Origin: Paralichthys olivaceus
Lineage: Eukaryota; Chordata; Actinopteri; Pleuronectiformes; Paralichthyidae
DNA length: 64,000 bases
Direction: 5' to 3'
Assembly (NCBI RefSeq): GCF_024713975.1
Contig: NC_091104.1
Coordinates: forward strand, 10,311,580-10,375,579
Part shown: piece by piece, positions 33,066 to 44,639 of the stretch
Layout: the number at the start of each line of letters is the position of its first letter
Position numbering within the stretch: position 1 is the stretch's first letter
Translations under genes and position numbers: made by a program
The notes under the pieces: generated by a model
Databases searched by the model: none
The model's input: only the letters and a program-made list of their open reading frames with translations
What the model was told of the DNA's origin: nothing

Positions 33066-36000
33066 TCACGTTGAAGCAATGAGGAACCCAGAGAAGGAGC
33101 AGTGGACATTTTCGGCCGCAAAGACACCATTGGCCTCATCATCGGGGATCTGGATGTAAACTGTGTCCTGCTCATCGAGCAAGAGGACGGCACTGCCGGA
33201 CATCTGGTCCAGGAAGCCCTTGTTGTACTCATCATAAGTGAACATAACAGGCTGGCCATTCTTGTACAGAGCAACCAGGGCATTGGCTCCATTGACATGG
33301 ATGCTGTAGGCGAAATAGTAAACTCCAGGAATTTGGCAAGTGAAAATGCCAGTCTCAGGGTCATAATGATTCTCAGCATTGTACACTATCTGGTCAAACT
33401 TAATGGGGCTTCCAGCAGCAGGGTAAGGGGTAGCCAGAGAAGCAGTGAAAGCAGACATGGGGGACTTGACCATGACCTCACTATAGCCTTTGCCCTTCTC
33501 AAACATAACCTCACCAGGGGGACCTGGGGGACCAGGAGGTCCAGCTGGGCCAGCTTCTCCATCAGCACCAGAATCACCAGGCAGACCAGGGGGACCCTGA
33601 GGTCCGGGGATACCCTTAGCAGCCAACCCAGAAGGGCCAGGGGCACCAGGGAGACCTGGGTGTCCCTTAAGGCCAGGGGCACCAGCAGGACCTTGAGGAC
33701 CAGCAGAGCCTCTGGCACCTGGAGCACCATCAGAACCAGAAGCACCTGGCTCACCTGCACGGCCAGGAAGACCTTTGGGTCCAGCAGGGCCTGGAATACC
33801 GGGGGAACCTGGGGTACCTGGGGCACCTAAATCACCTTTGTTGCCTGTCGCTCCAGGGCCTCCTCTGGGTCCAGGAGGACCAGCAGCACCTGGGTAACCC
33901 TGCTTACCTTGGAAACCCTGTTGTCCCTGATCTCCCTTGTTTCCCTTAGGTCCCTGAGCTCCAGTTGCACCTGTGTCACCTTTAGGGCCACCAGCACCAG
34001 CTTCACCTGGGAAACCTCTCTCACCCTGAGGTCCAACAGGACCAGTAGAACCAGTGGCACCAGTGGCACCAGTATATCCTGTATGACCTTGCTCTCCCTT
34101 TGCACCTGTGGCTCCTGTGCTACCTGTGGCTCCCCTCTCTCCCTTCTCTCCATTTGCACCTGGCTTTCCATATCCTGGGACTCCAGGGGCACCAGTGGCA
34201 CCAGCAGGTCCTTGATGGCCTTTAGGGCCAACTGGACCGGGCATACCTGGGGCACCATTATCGCCTGGTTTACCTGCCATACCTACACCTGGGGCACCAG
34301 TGTGTCCCTTTGGTCCCTGTGGTCCCATGGGGCCACTGGCACCATCTCTACCTGGGCTACCTGACTTTCCTGGCTCTCCGGGGGCACCTGTCCTTCCTGG
34401 CTTTCCAACTCCAGCAGCACCTGGTTCACCTGTTGGGCCCATAGGTCCTTCAGGTCCTGTCTCACCCTGAGGTCCAGGAGCTCCCACCCCTCTATCTCCC
34501 TTTGCACCTGGAAGTCCAGGAATACCTGGGTGTCCTTTCAGACCAGACTCTCCTCTAGGTCCCATTGATCCAGGAAGACCTGAAGGTCCAGGCTTTCCAG
34601 TAGCGGAAAGGCCAGCAGGGCCGGGGCTTCCAGGAGAACCTGGTGCTCCCCTAGGTCCCTGGGGGCCATGGGCTCCAGTGTCACCTTTCTCACCATGTTG
34701 TCCAGGGCTGCCAGGTTTGCCAGGTCCACCAGGGGATCCAGGTTTTCCAGCAATTGAGCGGCCAGGAGCTCCAGGAGGCCCTGGAGGTCCCTCGGGTCCG
34801 GGAAGACCTTCAGCACTCTCACCTGGGGGGCCAGGAGGACCAGCAGGTCCCTCAGGGCCGGGCTCACCTGCAGGACCAGGCTCACCAGGCACTGACACAA
34901 CTGTGAAGAAGAAAGTGTGAGCATCATCAGTACTACCAAACAAACAAACAAAACAGCAGTCATCAGCTGTGTTACTAAAATTAAATACAATTGTTTATGC
35001 TTTTGTTTGTGGCTTCATGAGAAAAACATGGTGTACGCAGTATAAAAATAATTTGATTATTGGTCTTAACTTAGTGGTATTTTATCACTGAGGTGGATCA
35101 AGTTTTATTCCAACAAACAAATCTTGTACTTTTGAGGAATGGCCACATGGAACAGATTCACTGATGCTTTCAATCGTAAACATTCAAAGTCTTCTTAGAA
35201 AATGCAAAGAATTGTCCCTACTTTTTGTAATATGTATTTAAAATGTGTTTTTATTTCCTTATTTAAAAAATTTAAAAAAATTTGATGTGTGCTGGTCATA
35301 GAGTTGCACAGAGACCCGTGGGGCTTGTTTGTGAAACAGTGGTTCTAAATGAGACGGAGTCTTTTTTATTTGTTGCCTTAATGTGGTCACATGTGTAAAA
35401 AGCTCAGTCCTTGGCGAACTGTAGCTGTTTGGATAAAGCCAAACAGATGTTTCTACTTCTGTGCGGAGCAGGCACACCCAAACAAACCACACTGCTGGGT
35501 GACTGGACTGTAATTGACAGTGTCAACCTAAAAATAATTCACTAACAGCTACTTTCTCAAATAGAAATAGCAGTAAAATTTATTTTTTCAGAAAAACAGC
35601 AACTTTTCATATTTTGTGATGCATTTTAGTCAACACTCTTTTTTTTTAATGTAGTAAATTTGTGCAGGACTCTGGATATCGTAGAAATTGATATTTTAAA
35701 GCAAAGCCTATGTAGATTAGAAAAATAGCTGAAATGTGCCTGTGTATGGAAGCAAAAACTGGCAACATTTACTACTAAACTGATTGAAATAAGAGAAAAT
35801 AAATACCAGATTTGATAAAAATGCATTAAATACAAAGTAGTGGTAGTCTTATACATATGTGCTCCTTAAAATATTCAGTTTCAATAATCTAAACCAGCAC
35901 AATGGATATGCTGTACCAGAGTTTACACAGACAGTTATCAAAAATATAAAAAAACTTTGACATTATTTAGAAATAGTGTCTATTGTGATAACCTTCATGA

Positions 36001-36600
36001 TCGTAAAAATAAAGTTATTTAATTTAAAATGTTGTAAATGTGTTGGATGAATAAGAGGAAAAAGAAATATTAGAATAAAAAGAAATCCTGAAATGATGTT
36101 TTCATCAAATCCTAGGACTTCCAGCAGAATGCAACTGCAAAGCTCTGCACTGAGTAAATATCCTGATGTTCAGATTCCAGATCTAAAGGAACTGTGTGAT
36201 TGGAGCAGCAGGCATGCTGTTGCAGCCAATCAGAGCACAAGGAGGTTTCAGAGTCAGCTGGAGTTGAGTTTTTAGAGTAAAGTGCTACTGGCTGTGGCTA
36301 ACATTCGTCTGGCTTCTCATGCTGCTGCCCACAGCAAAGATGCTTATTCCCTCACAGAGGTAAGACAAGATGTTGCTCAAGGAAAAATAAGAAAGAAATC
36401 GGACTTTCAAGGCTCAGTTTGTGAAAAATAAAAAGAGCCTGTAGAATGTAAGAAGTTGTGCTTTTCTTACCTTGGCTCTTCACAGAGTAGGGCTGATACT
36501 GAGGGGCGGCCTTCACCATCTTCTTCACCACGTACCGCTCCCCATGGGCGGCCGTCAGGGTCACCACAAGGAGGAGGATGCTTGCTACACGCATGTCCAT
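33066..36600 (-). CDS. col10a1: Collagen alpha-1(X) chain, complete (2 coding exons, 654 aa)
   Basis: Coding exons are 36600-36471 and 34900-33066, joined in phase 1; human COL10A1 is 680 aa. A signal peptide ([20 protein letters not shown]) is followed by a short NC2 region ([20 protein letters not shown]). The collagenous domain of Gly-X-Y repeats comes next, with the small imperfections typical of type X (for example GVGKPG, GYGKPG, GVGMAG). The C-terminal NC1/C1q trimerisation domain (last about 135 residues) contains [42 protein letters not shown] and FSGFLIAST. The whole triple helix plus NC1 in one giant exon is the family's gene structure. It is a short-chain, network-forming collagen secreted by hypertrophic chondrocytes and, in fish, by bone-forming cells. 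The C1q domain separates it from fibrillar collagens; COL8A1/A2 are the alternatives, but the NC2 and length fit COL10A1. Fish may have a and b copies. Confidence 0.95.
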
Positions 36601-36615
36601 CTTGCAAAGTCAAAC
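36601..36615 (-). other. col10a1: col10a1 5' UTR part of exon 2
   Basis: An acceptor (TCTCCCTGCAG) precedes fifteen bases and then the ATG. An upstream non-coding exon is required. It probably lies within 36,980-37,055, below the TATA box, though its donor is not clear. Confidence 0.65.
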
Positions 36616-37082
36616 CTGCAGGGAGAAGAAGAGGAGCAGTCAGCACAAGTGTCTACAGGAAGCTTTAGTTTTCACTCTTTTTAAAACAATTTTGCAGCTA
36701 AGTGCACATGTTATACAGCTTGACAGAAATGCAACAAGCAGCAAATAAGATAGGACAAGCTAGAGTACATATAGCTAAAGTTTGGATTTTGTTAGAGCAT
36801 CCTGGATCCTCGAAAAGCTTCAAGCACGCTAAAGTCTGCCCCAATTCCCCCCTCGCCAGCCCTAAGAACCAGTGCTGGCCTACACAAAGCCTGGATGTTG
36901 CCTGAGCTCCACCAGAGATAGAGCAGAGAAGAAGAGGAAGAGAAAACACAAACACACCAGCATCCAAAGGAAGCAGGAAAAAAAACAATGTCTTCAGCAC
37001 CAGTGAGCCTCTGGTGCTGCTGTATATCCTTAGGGTAGGAGCACAACTGAGGATATGCTGCCTCCCAGTACAAAGATGTGGG

Positions 37083-37090
37083 TATTTATA
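37083..37090 (-). promoter_or_regulatory. col10a1: col10a1 TATA box
   Basis: The minus strand reads TATAAATA within GGTATAAATACCC. It sits about 480 bp upstream of the ATG-bearing exon, at the right distance for a short first exon plus a small intron. The predicted start is near 37,055. Type X collagen genes have a TATA promoter driven by Runx2 in mammals; I did not verify Runx sites here. Confidence 0.55.
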
Positions 37091-40000
37091 CCATATCTGC
37101 CCCTCGCATCATTACAAAAAAAAGGAGCCCCCACCATGCAAGTACCTCCCTCCTCGGTGCGAGGCTGTAATTAGCAGACAGATCTGCCCAAAGCAGGGCA
37201 TGACACATCAGGATGCCTCCATGTCTTGAATATCCAGACACATGATTACCTCTTATTTCAGCTCTTCTTTCTGAACTTTGAAAATAGTCGCATTTGAGGC
37301 AAAAAAATAAATAAACGAATGAATGAATGGAGGATTGCATAAAACCGACGACACATTTCTTTCCCACCCTTGTTCCATTTATATTTACAAGTGTCGAACA
37401 TTAAAACTTTATATGCTCGGGGCATGTTTATATTAATGGATGTTTATGTGAGAGCTCTGAAAATAGTCTGAACACCAGAATTGTAGAGGAACCTGTGCTG
37501 CTACACAAAGTCTGCATTGAGGATGTACAGGAGCAGATTTACATGGAGGCTCGCCTTCACCTGTCCTGACTGTCTGGGCTCCTTCATGCTGGCCATGATA
37601 AGGTAAACAGGGGAAGTGGTGGGGACAGTTTGTCCACAGTTGTATGGATGACGAGACAGACGGAGATTTTAGACATCTTAGATTAAGAGTAAATAATCAT
37701 GTTTATTTCTTAAGCAATGCAGACGCCAAATTTAGTTTTTCTTATATTTATTTCCTGGCTATTATTTGTGTCAATGTGGCCTATAGAGGACAAAGTGGCC
37801 TTGATTTCACTCCCTATTTCAGGACAAACCTTCTTTCTGAAGTTTGTGTAATTTAACTAATAAAACTAAATAAGGATTCACTGGAGAGGACATTTGCTGC
37901 TTGCTCCTTGTGAATGCAACCTACTGTCCAACGGCCCTCGTGTGCAGTACTCATGTTGGGACACCAGAGGGCAGGTTTTACTGTTGCACAGCACCCCCTC
38001 CATGGAGCAAACAAGCTGCTGCTCCTGCTGAGAAGAAGAGGGCCCTGCCTGCTGTGGTCACTTGATATTTTTGACCCCCTCAGTGTGTATATACATCATC
38101 AGAGGTTTCAGGCCTTTTTCCACAATTACAGCTGGTTTCTGTCACAATGTTGTATTTCCTCAATCAGCTCTATCCTCCAGTATTATCCTCCCTCGCCCTC
38201 ACCCTCCACCTTGCCTTGCTTACTTTGAGATCCTCCAACTGTAATTTCTCAATTTCAGGCCAGCCACATAGGAAATGCATACACCCAAATAATCACATGT
38301 TCTCGAACACGCGAGTGGCCATAAACGATGTGTAGGGTACCCAGTGTCCCATCCCAGAGTCATCCTGAACATGGGAGTATTTGTGGTACATGCTCTTCCT
38401 GTGTTCGTATGATATATATACTTTGCATCCCGCTGACAGCATGTGTATATTTGCAGAAACGACAGCGATGAGTTGCACAATTGAGGGCTTCAACCAAGTT
38501 TCTATATGAGGCGTCTTCTCTACACGTGACCGTGGCAGCCATCTCTCACCAGGGGTATGATTAAAGATGCTACAACATGAGGCGTGTGTGAACCCCCCCA
38601 CCATCTTCTTTTTTTTTTCAAATTAGAGCAAATTATCTGTAATTTTCCAAAGTGCTACCTTCTCTTACTTATAGCTCTTCATCATGTTTGGCAAGCTTTG
38701 TTTAAGTTTCTCTCTTCCTGTCATATAAAAACATAATGTCGTTTGTGATCTTAATTTCTAACTGTTTTAAATTCTGACAGGAGCGATGATTTACAGTGAA
38801 GGTCCAGAGGTGTGGTACACGTGACTTAGGAGAACCAGGGCCGTGCAAAGATATTTCGAGGGGCAGGGGCACACAGAACAAGATTTTAAAACACTGTTCA
38901 CCAACACAGTTTAGGCATAAACTGCTGAAACATAGTGTTGCATATTTGGAAAGAATGAAACATGGACTTTTACAACTACATCATATCTAATTCCACAAAT
39001 GTCTGTCGGTATATATGAACGCATATCTCAAAAACTGTTCAACTGTTCTACATCCTCAGATAAACTACAGCAGCGGTCTGTAAATGAATCAAACTCAAAA
39101 TCGCTGCCAGAACACTTTGATAATTTCATTAGTTGTATTTTACCAGAGACAGCCACACAGCAAAGACACTGACTATAAAACACATTAACAATTTTTGTTT
39201 GTTAAGAACAGGCACTGCTCAGGCAGTCCAAAAGTTAGATTCACAGAATTTCCCCCAGAAGTAAAATGATCCTGTTTTTCTCTTTCACGTAAAAGTTCAT
39301 GATGTGTAAATTGACCAACGACAGCCAGGTAATTTACTTTACAGCGAAGTTATACTTAATGTTTAAATGGGCCAAGGAGCATGCCTTCACACACACACAC
39401 ACACACACAAACGCCTTGATAAATGGGCACTTTAGACATTGCATGTGCACAACATGTAACTCAGACATGAGAAGGATTACATTTGTGTCATAATCATAAA
39501 TGCTAAAGACATATTTTCATTTTGCTTTTGCATTATCAGTTGAATAATACAATCATGTTTATCCAGAGTATCCAGCAGCCAATGCTTCCTGTTTTGATGA
39601 ATTACTGGTAAACACCACACCACACGATGCTGGTGCCACCAGTTTTATATATTTTCTAGTTATACTATATTATTTTAAAATCTCTTTATGCTGGTGCCCC
39701 GAGTGGAGGACCAGACCGTTCCACTTTTAGTCAGATTGAGATGAAATGACAGAGCAAGGGAGGGTGGGGTTAGGATTTTATATGTTTATAGGTTCCGATA
39801 ATTTCAGTTTATTTATGTTTTTTCAAACATGGTGAAACCATGGCAGAAGAGGTTTTCCGTTTTTAGTCCGATGCTCTCAGAACAATGAATCATCTTTTTA
39901 TGTATAAAAAAAACCAAACAACAACAACCTAGATCTGTAAAGAGGATGAAACCTTCAAGCAGAGGCCTTGGAACAAGAGTAAACTTTGGATGTTTATAAC

Positions 40001-42243
40001 CTTGCAGCATATTTTGTATTTTCTAAATCCGCCACCATGCTCATTTGAGCAGGACTCTGTGTCCTTGTGCTGGCAGAGTTAAAGGCTGTGAAAGTGCACG
40101 ACCCGGCCCGTCTCTGCTGGGCTCATTACGGTGCCGCTGGAGCTTGATGTGGTCACCGGGGCTTATTGTAATAACCATTAGCAATTAGGTTAACAGCCGT
40201 CATACTGAAGGCGGTGACCTTGCTTTGCTGTTATATTGACGACAGCCTCTCACTGTAAAACACACACATGCTTTCAGTTCATGTCACTTCATACATTTGA
40301 TACCGTACATGACATAAGATGCTTTTACTGAGTTTAGACAAGTCGAAATATAATTAATTATGAGTGAGACACACCCGAAGTCTCAGAGAAAGCTACTAAG
40401 CCTCTTGTTTCAGGGTCACGTTGATTTTAGATTTTGTTTTATGCTTGTTGGTGATAGTTAATATGTAGAAGAATATTTTTAAGCAAAATTGTCTTGTTTT
40501 TCATGGAGTTAAATTGGTAATAAAGACAAAAACACGAATGGGAATCAGTGACAGGGCAAAAATTTCCTCATCTGATCTTCCTGAAGGACAAACGCTGGCA
40601 TTGTGAGGTCCAGCTTTTGTTCAGGCCTGCGTCCATTTCTAACTACAGCCTGCAGATTTCGCTTAATTCCCCAAAAAGCGCTGCTGGACAGTTTTCCTGG
40701 CAATGTTTCTGATGTTTGTGCTTGTATTCTGCAATGATAACAGAGTTTGAGGAAAGGTTTTTGCATTTTGTCTGTTTTCATTCACTCTGCCTGCCAGGAA
40801 TTGATGTTTCTGGTTTCCTCGCCGTGCTGACTGAGGCTCAACCCACACCCAGGAGGAGAACATAATTGGTGGTTGATGTAAGGGGGGGACTCGACCAAGC
40901 ACGTGAGTTAGGCAACTGCTAAAGATACACCATCACTGCTGGGATACAAATTTAATGTTTCAATAAACTCCAAGGACCACTAAGAGCTACTTTAAACTTT
41001 ATGAATGACAGACTTGACGGGGGCCCGTGTGAGTGATTGGTGGGGAAATTAGAGAGTCCTGAAAACAAACATGAGCCCAAATGGAGCCGGAAGTGTAAAA
41101 GTAACTGAAAAATGGTGGCGGTGCTGCTGATGGTGGTGGGAGCCCTGCTTTAAACTGCAGAACTGCAGGAAATTAGGGTTGTGGATGAGAAAGTAAAAGC
41201 TGGGTGTCGTTCAGCAACTCTCAGGTATGAGTGTGTATGAACGCGGAGCAGTGAGTTGACGTGCAAGCTTTCCTCAGCTTCAACAAACGGTCAGACATGA
41301 GTAAAATGCCCAAAATGTTTACTTCAGGGTGTTTTATTGTGTAAACACATGAAATGTTCTATGTAATTAAGTCGATAAGTTGGAAATAGTTGGAAATTTG
41401 CACCCATGGGCCACTCGTGATGTTATCACCAGAAGCCGCTGTCAGACACGCTCCTGAAAGCCAGAAGTGGCTCGCAGCAGCTCGACCACGTCCAGTGCTG
41501 CTTTATCTGATTTAATTTGTTTCTGCTCTCCTAGCTAAATTTGCTGTTAAGTTTATTTCTGGAAAAGTCTGAGTCAGCCGCTGCTTTTAGGCGTCGTTCA
41601 TCGTCCTTGTTTAACCGAGGAAATCAAGAGTTTGAGAGTTGCAGCAGCCAGAAACTAATTTAAACGAAAAGACCACAGCCAGACGATTTATGAGGTGCTG
41701 CAAAAACAACACTTGTGCACACGATGCACTACAGAGGTAAAAAGGTCACGATAATGTATGGATTTTTTTGTTTTGTCCTGAAGCAAGGAAACAGTCTTTA
41801 TTTCTCATTCATTGTGACTTTCCACTCTTCTCTCTGGTTCACCTTCAAAGTCTAAAATCCTTCCCAGCAGACAGTCTTCTCGAGGTATCTGCTTATTGTG
41901 GGATCATTTAAAGATATCAAAGCTAAATGAAACCACCTGAATGGGATTTTGGAGCTTAAGTGTAGGTGGTGGCGTTCTGTATTTAAGGATAATGACTAAT
42001 CCACTACATCAAGCCTGCAAAAATTTAAGGTTTAACTCTCTGTATCAGGCAGCGTCAGCCATTTCACAACAAACGCTGGAATAAAAAACTGTCAGCAAGT
42101 CTTTGTGGGGGTGAAAACTTGCAGCAGTGCAGAGGCGGATTTATATTTGATTTGTCAGTTTATAATTAAATTTAATTTAATGTGTCAGAGGGAGGTGTCA
42201 CTTTCTGTGCCTGAAACACAGAGCGACAACCAAGAAACAATAT

Positions 42244-42565
42244 TTAAATGTTCAGTGTGTAGAATTTAGTGACATCTACAGGTGATGTTGCATGTTGCAG
42301 CCAAAAGCCCTCACCACACCCTCTCCTTCCAAAAGAAAGAGAACCTGTGGAAACCTTCAGTCGTATTACTTTGTCCAACTTGGGCTACTGTAAAAAAAAA
42401 AGGCGGCCTCCATAGAGAGGACCCTCTCCTGATGTAAATATAAAGTATTTAAATATAAAAGGACCATTTAGATGAAACACTAGTGAAAACATCCCTGGGA
42501 TTATTTTATATTACATTTCTGCCAATAGATCCCTTTCACCTAAATCTTACACACTGAACCTTTAA
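42244..42565. mobile_element. MITE-like element, copy 2
   Basis: It begins TTAAATGTTCAGTGTGTAGA and ends CTTACACACTGAACCTTTAA, giving near-perfect terminal inverted repeats. The interior is colinear with 22,535-22,907, including GCTACTGTAAAAAAAAAAGG and GCCTCCATAGAGAGGACCCT, but about 50 bp shorter. It has no coding capacity. Confidence 0.78.
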
Positions 42566-42727
42566 ACAACTCAATGTCACCTCACTGGCAGGAGCCGATA
42601 TTTAGCAGTGTGCCATAATGAGGGACAAGACAAGTGTTTCTACACTATATTTGGCCTGACTCACAGTAAGTGTCCGAGCTAAACTGTTAGTGCCCACACA
42701 GTTCACATATCTCTGCTCATGCTGTTC

Positions 42728-42730
<3 letters not shown>

Positions 42731-42764
<34 letters not shown>
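42731..42764. repeat. (TA)n microsatellite
   Basis: A perfect TA run of about 34 bases, shortly after the MITE-like copy. Confidence 0.95.
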
Positions 42765-42767
<3 letters not shown>

Positions 42768-43848
42768 ACCACAGGAAGTTAGCTGGAGTTTAACACGCAG
42801 CGTGTCCAAAACAATGCCAATTTTGAGGCTGGAGCAGCGTGTGGTTTTGAGGTTTGTTTTGCTGGCTGATGGACACTGTGTGGGCCGTTAGTGCGACCAG
42901 AGCCAGAAAAGTAGTTTAACTGCGTCTAAATGGGAATAATTCCACATTATATAATACACACAAACAAACCCATCCTGTCCACTCTCTGAGAATAACTTTT
43001 AATAGCTCAGAAATATGCTTTTCTTGTTGTTTCATTTTGCATGTGCAAACTTTGACGCTATGTCATGATATGAATGTTGTCTCTCATCACCTTGAACTTT
43101 AGTTTTAAGGACTGTTTGTACAAGTATAATTGGTGTTATCTGAGTTCGGGGACGATAGTGAATCAATATGCAATTGGCACAAATCGAGTCAAAGGGCCTT
43201 TAGTTCCAGGTCACGTCAAGTGTCTGGATTCTTGTGTACCTGTTTGTCGTTCTAGAAATATCAAAGCCACTTGGTTGAAGTACATTTAAAACATCAACTG
43301 AAACCAATAACAAGTCGTTAATGTAACTATTATAAAAATGCCAAATATGCAGTTGGTTTGTTAATTGAACTCAGTCGTGACCGAGCAGTCAACAGACGTC
43401 TTCCCATAAAACCAACACTCCAGGATTCTTTTGGCCCGCTCTCACTTCACAGTGCAGATGTTTTCTGAGTTTGTAATTGGTGATTCACAGACACAGGAAC
43501 ATCCCAGAATAAATCAAGACGAGGGAACACACAGACTAAAAGTTTCATGGTTTGCACTCTGGTAGCTGGCTCCTCGATGTGTTTGTTTTAGGGGTTTACG
43601 GGGACCAGACTTCATGTTTGTAGGATATTTTGAAGAGATGAATTAAAGGTGGATGCTGAAAATGCAAAAACATTGGTTTTGAGAGTTTGTACAGAGCCTC
43701 ACATGGCCTGTGACTGTGGAAAAGGAAATTTGTCTTACCCAGCATGGGACCAGGATATTTCTTGGCTTCGCTGTGTCTTCTGAACACCCACAATAGAGGA
43801 AACCATGGAGCATTAAACATGTTTAACCTCAGGTCATCCGATACTGTC

Positions 43849-44639
43849 CCAGACAGTCAGACAATACAAATCTGAAAACAAAGCTCAAAGGCTAAATTTG
43901 TCAGTGTTGCGTTTGGTGTAACAGCTCATAGCTTTGTGCAGTTCTGCAAGAAGCTTTGAATACACGCGTAATTTACTTTCTTCCTCTCACAAAGAAACAG
44001 CTGAGCACATCTTTAAAGGAGCTATTAGACCTGAATTTATTTGAAATGAGCCATTAACCCCCGTCCATTTTTTTAGCAGGAAATGCTGGCATTCAAGATG
44101 ATGTGCACCTTTGTAATTCTATAGCTTTCTACATGCACTTCTTAATGAAAGGCTTTTTGTGGAAAGGTTAAGGCTGATGTGTTTAATGGACTGAATTCTA
44201 GCTGGATTTTTTGAAATGATGCATGTGAGCCAGCAGCGTTACACAAATAAAACTACGGTGATGTAAATTTATCAATGAAATTCTGAAGAGCTTCTTGGGG
44301 GGTCGTCATGTTCTATTGCTTTGTCATACACTTCATAAACGCACCAGCGTGGCCTCTTTCTTCCTGTGTGTAAAATTCAAGGCATTTCTCCTCGAGCTGA
44401 TCAACGTAAGATGACAGAAATAATAAATGCTTCCAGGTGGTCTGCATGGCCGATGCTGCAAAGCAGAACAAAGAGTTTGTTTTTTTGATGAGCCAACAGT
44501 TTCTGTGTGCAGCGCCTGTTTTACTGTGAGGGCTTGTCCCGTCCTAAGGCAGAGCCAAGTGGTCTTAAACACAGAAAGAGTGTGAGTCATTGTGCTCTGT
44601 AATTTGGGCACGCTGCAGCTGCCTTAAGTGACCACGGCT
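43849..44639 (-). pseudogene. Partial duplicate of the 3' half of the unidentified gene at 48.4 kb
   Basis: The segment is nearly identical and colinear with 47,884-48,687, including the last exon, its acceptor region and the AATAAA signal (minus strand). The duplicated segment stops inside the penultimate exon, so the 5' coding part is missing. At the point corresponding to VVTYGS it has a stop (GTC ACT TAA). One residue change (Phe to Leu) lies in the last exon. It is therefore a truncated copy that can hardly make the protein. Low divergence implies a recent event. Confidence 0.65.

Larger units (their letters stand above)
37100..43840. other. Intergenic stretch, no supported gene
   Basis: This is largely AT-rich DNA with the second MITE-like copy (42,244-42,565), a TA microsatellite (42,731-42,764) and a short CA repeat at about 39,391-39,410. 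Open frames here are short and unrelated to any family I recognise. Confidence 0.5.

Noticed and set aside
33102-34364. Long plus-strand open frames (up to 242 aa) across col10a1
   Set aside because: They are antisense shadows of the Gly-X-Y repeat. The minus strand encodes a full collagen X with a C1q domain.
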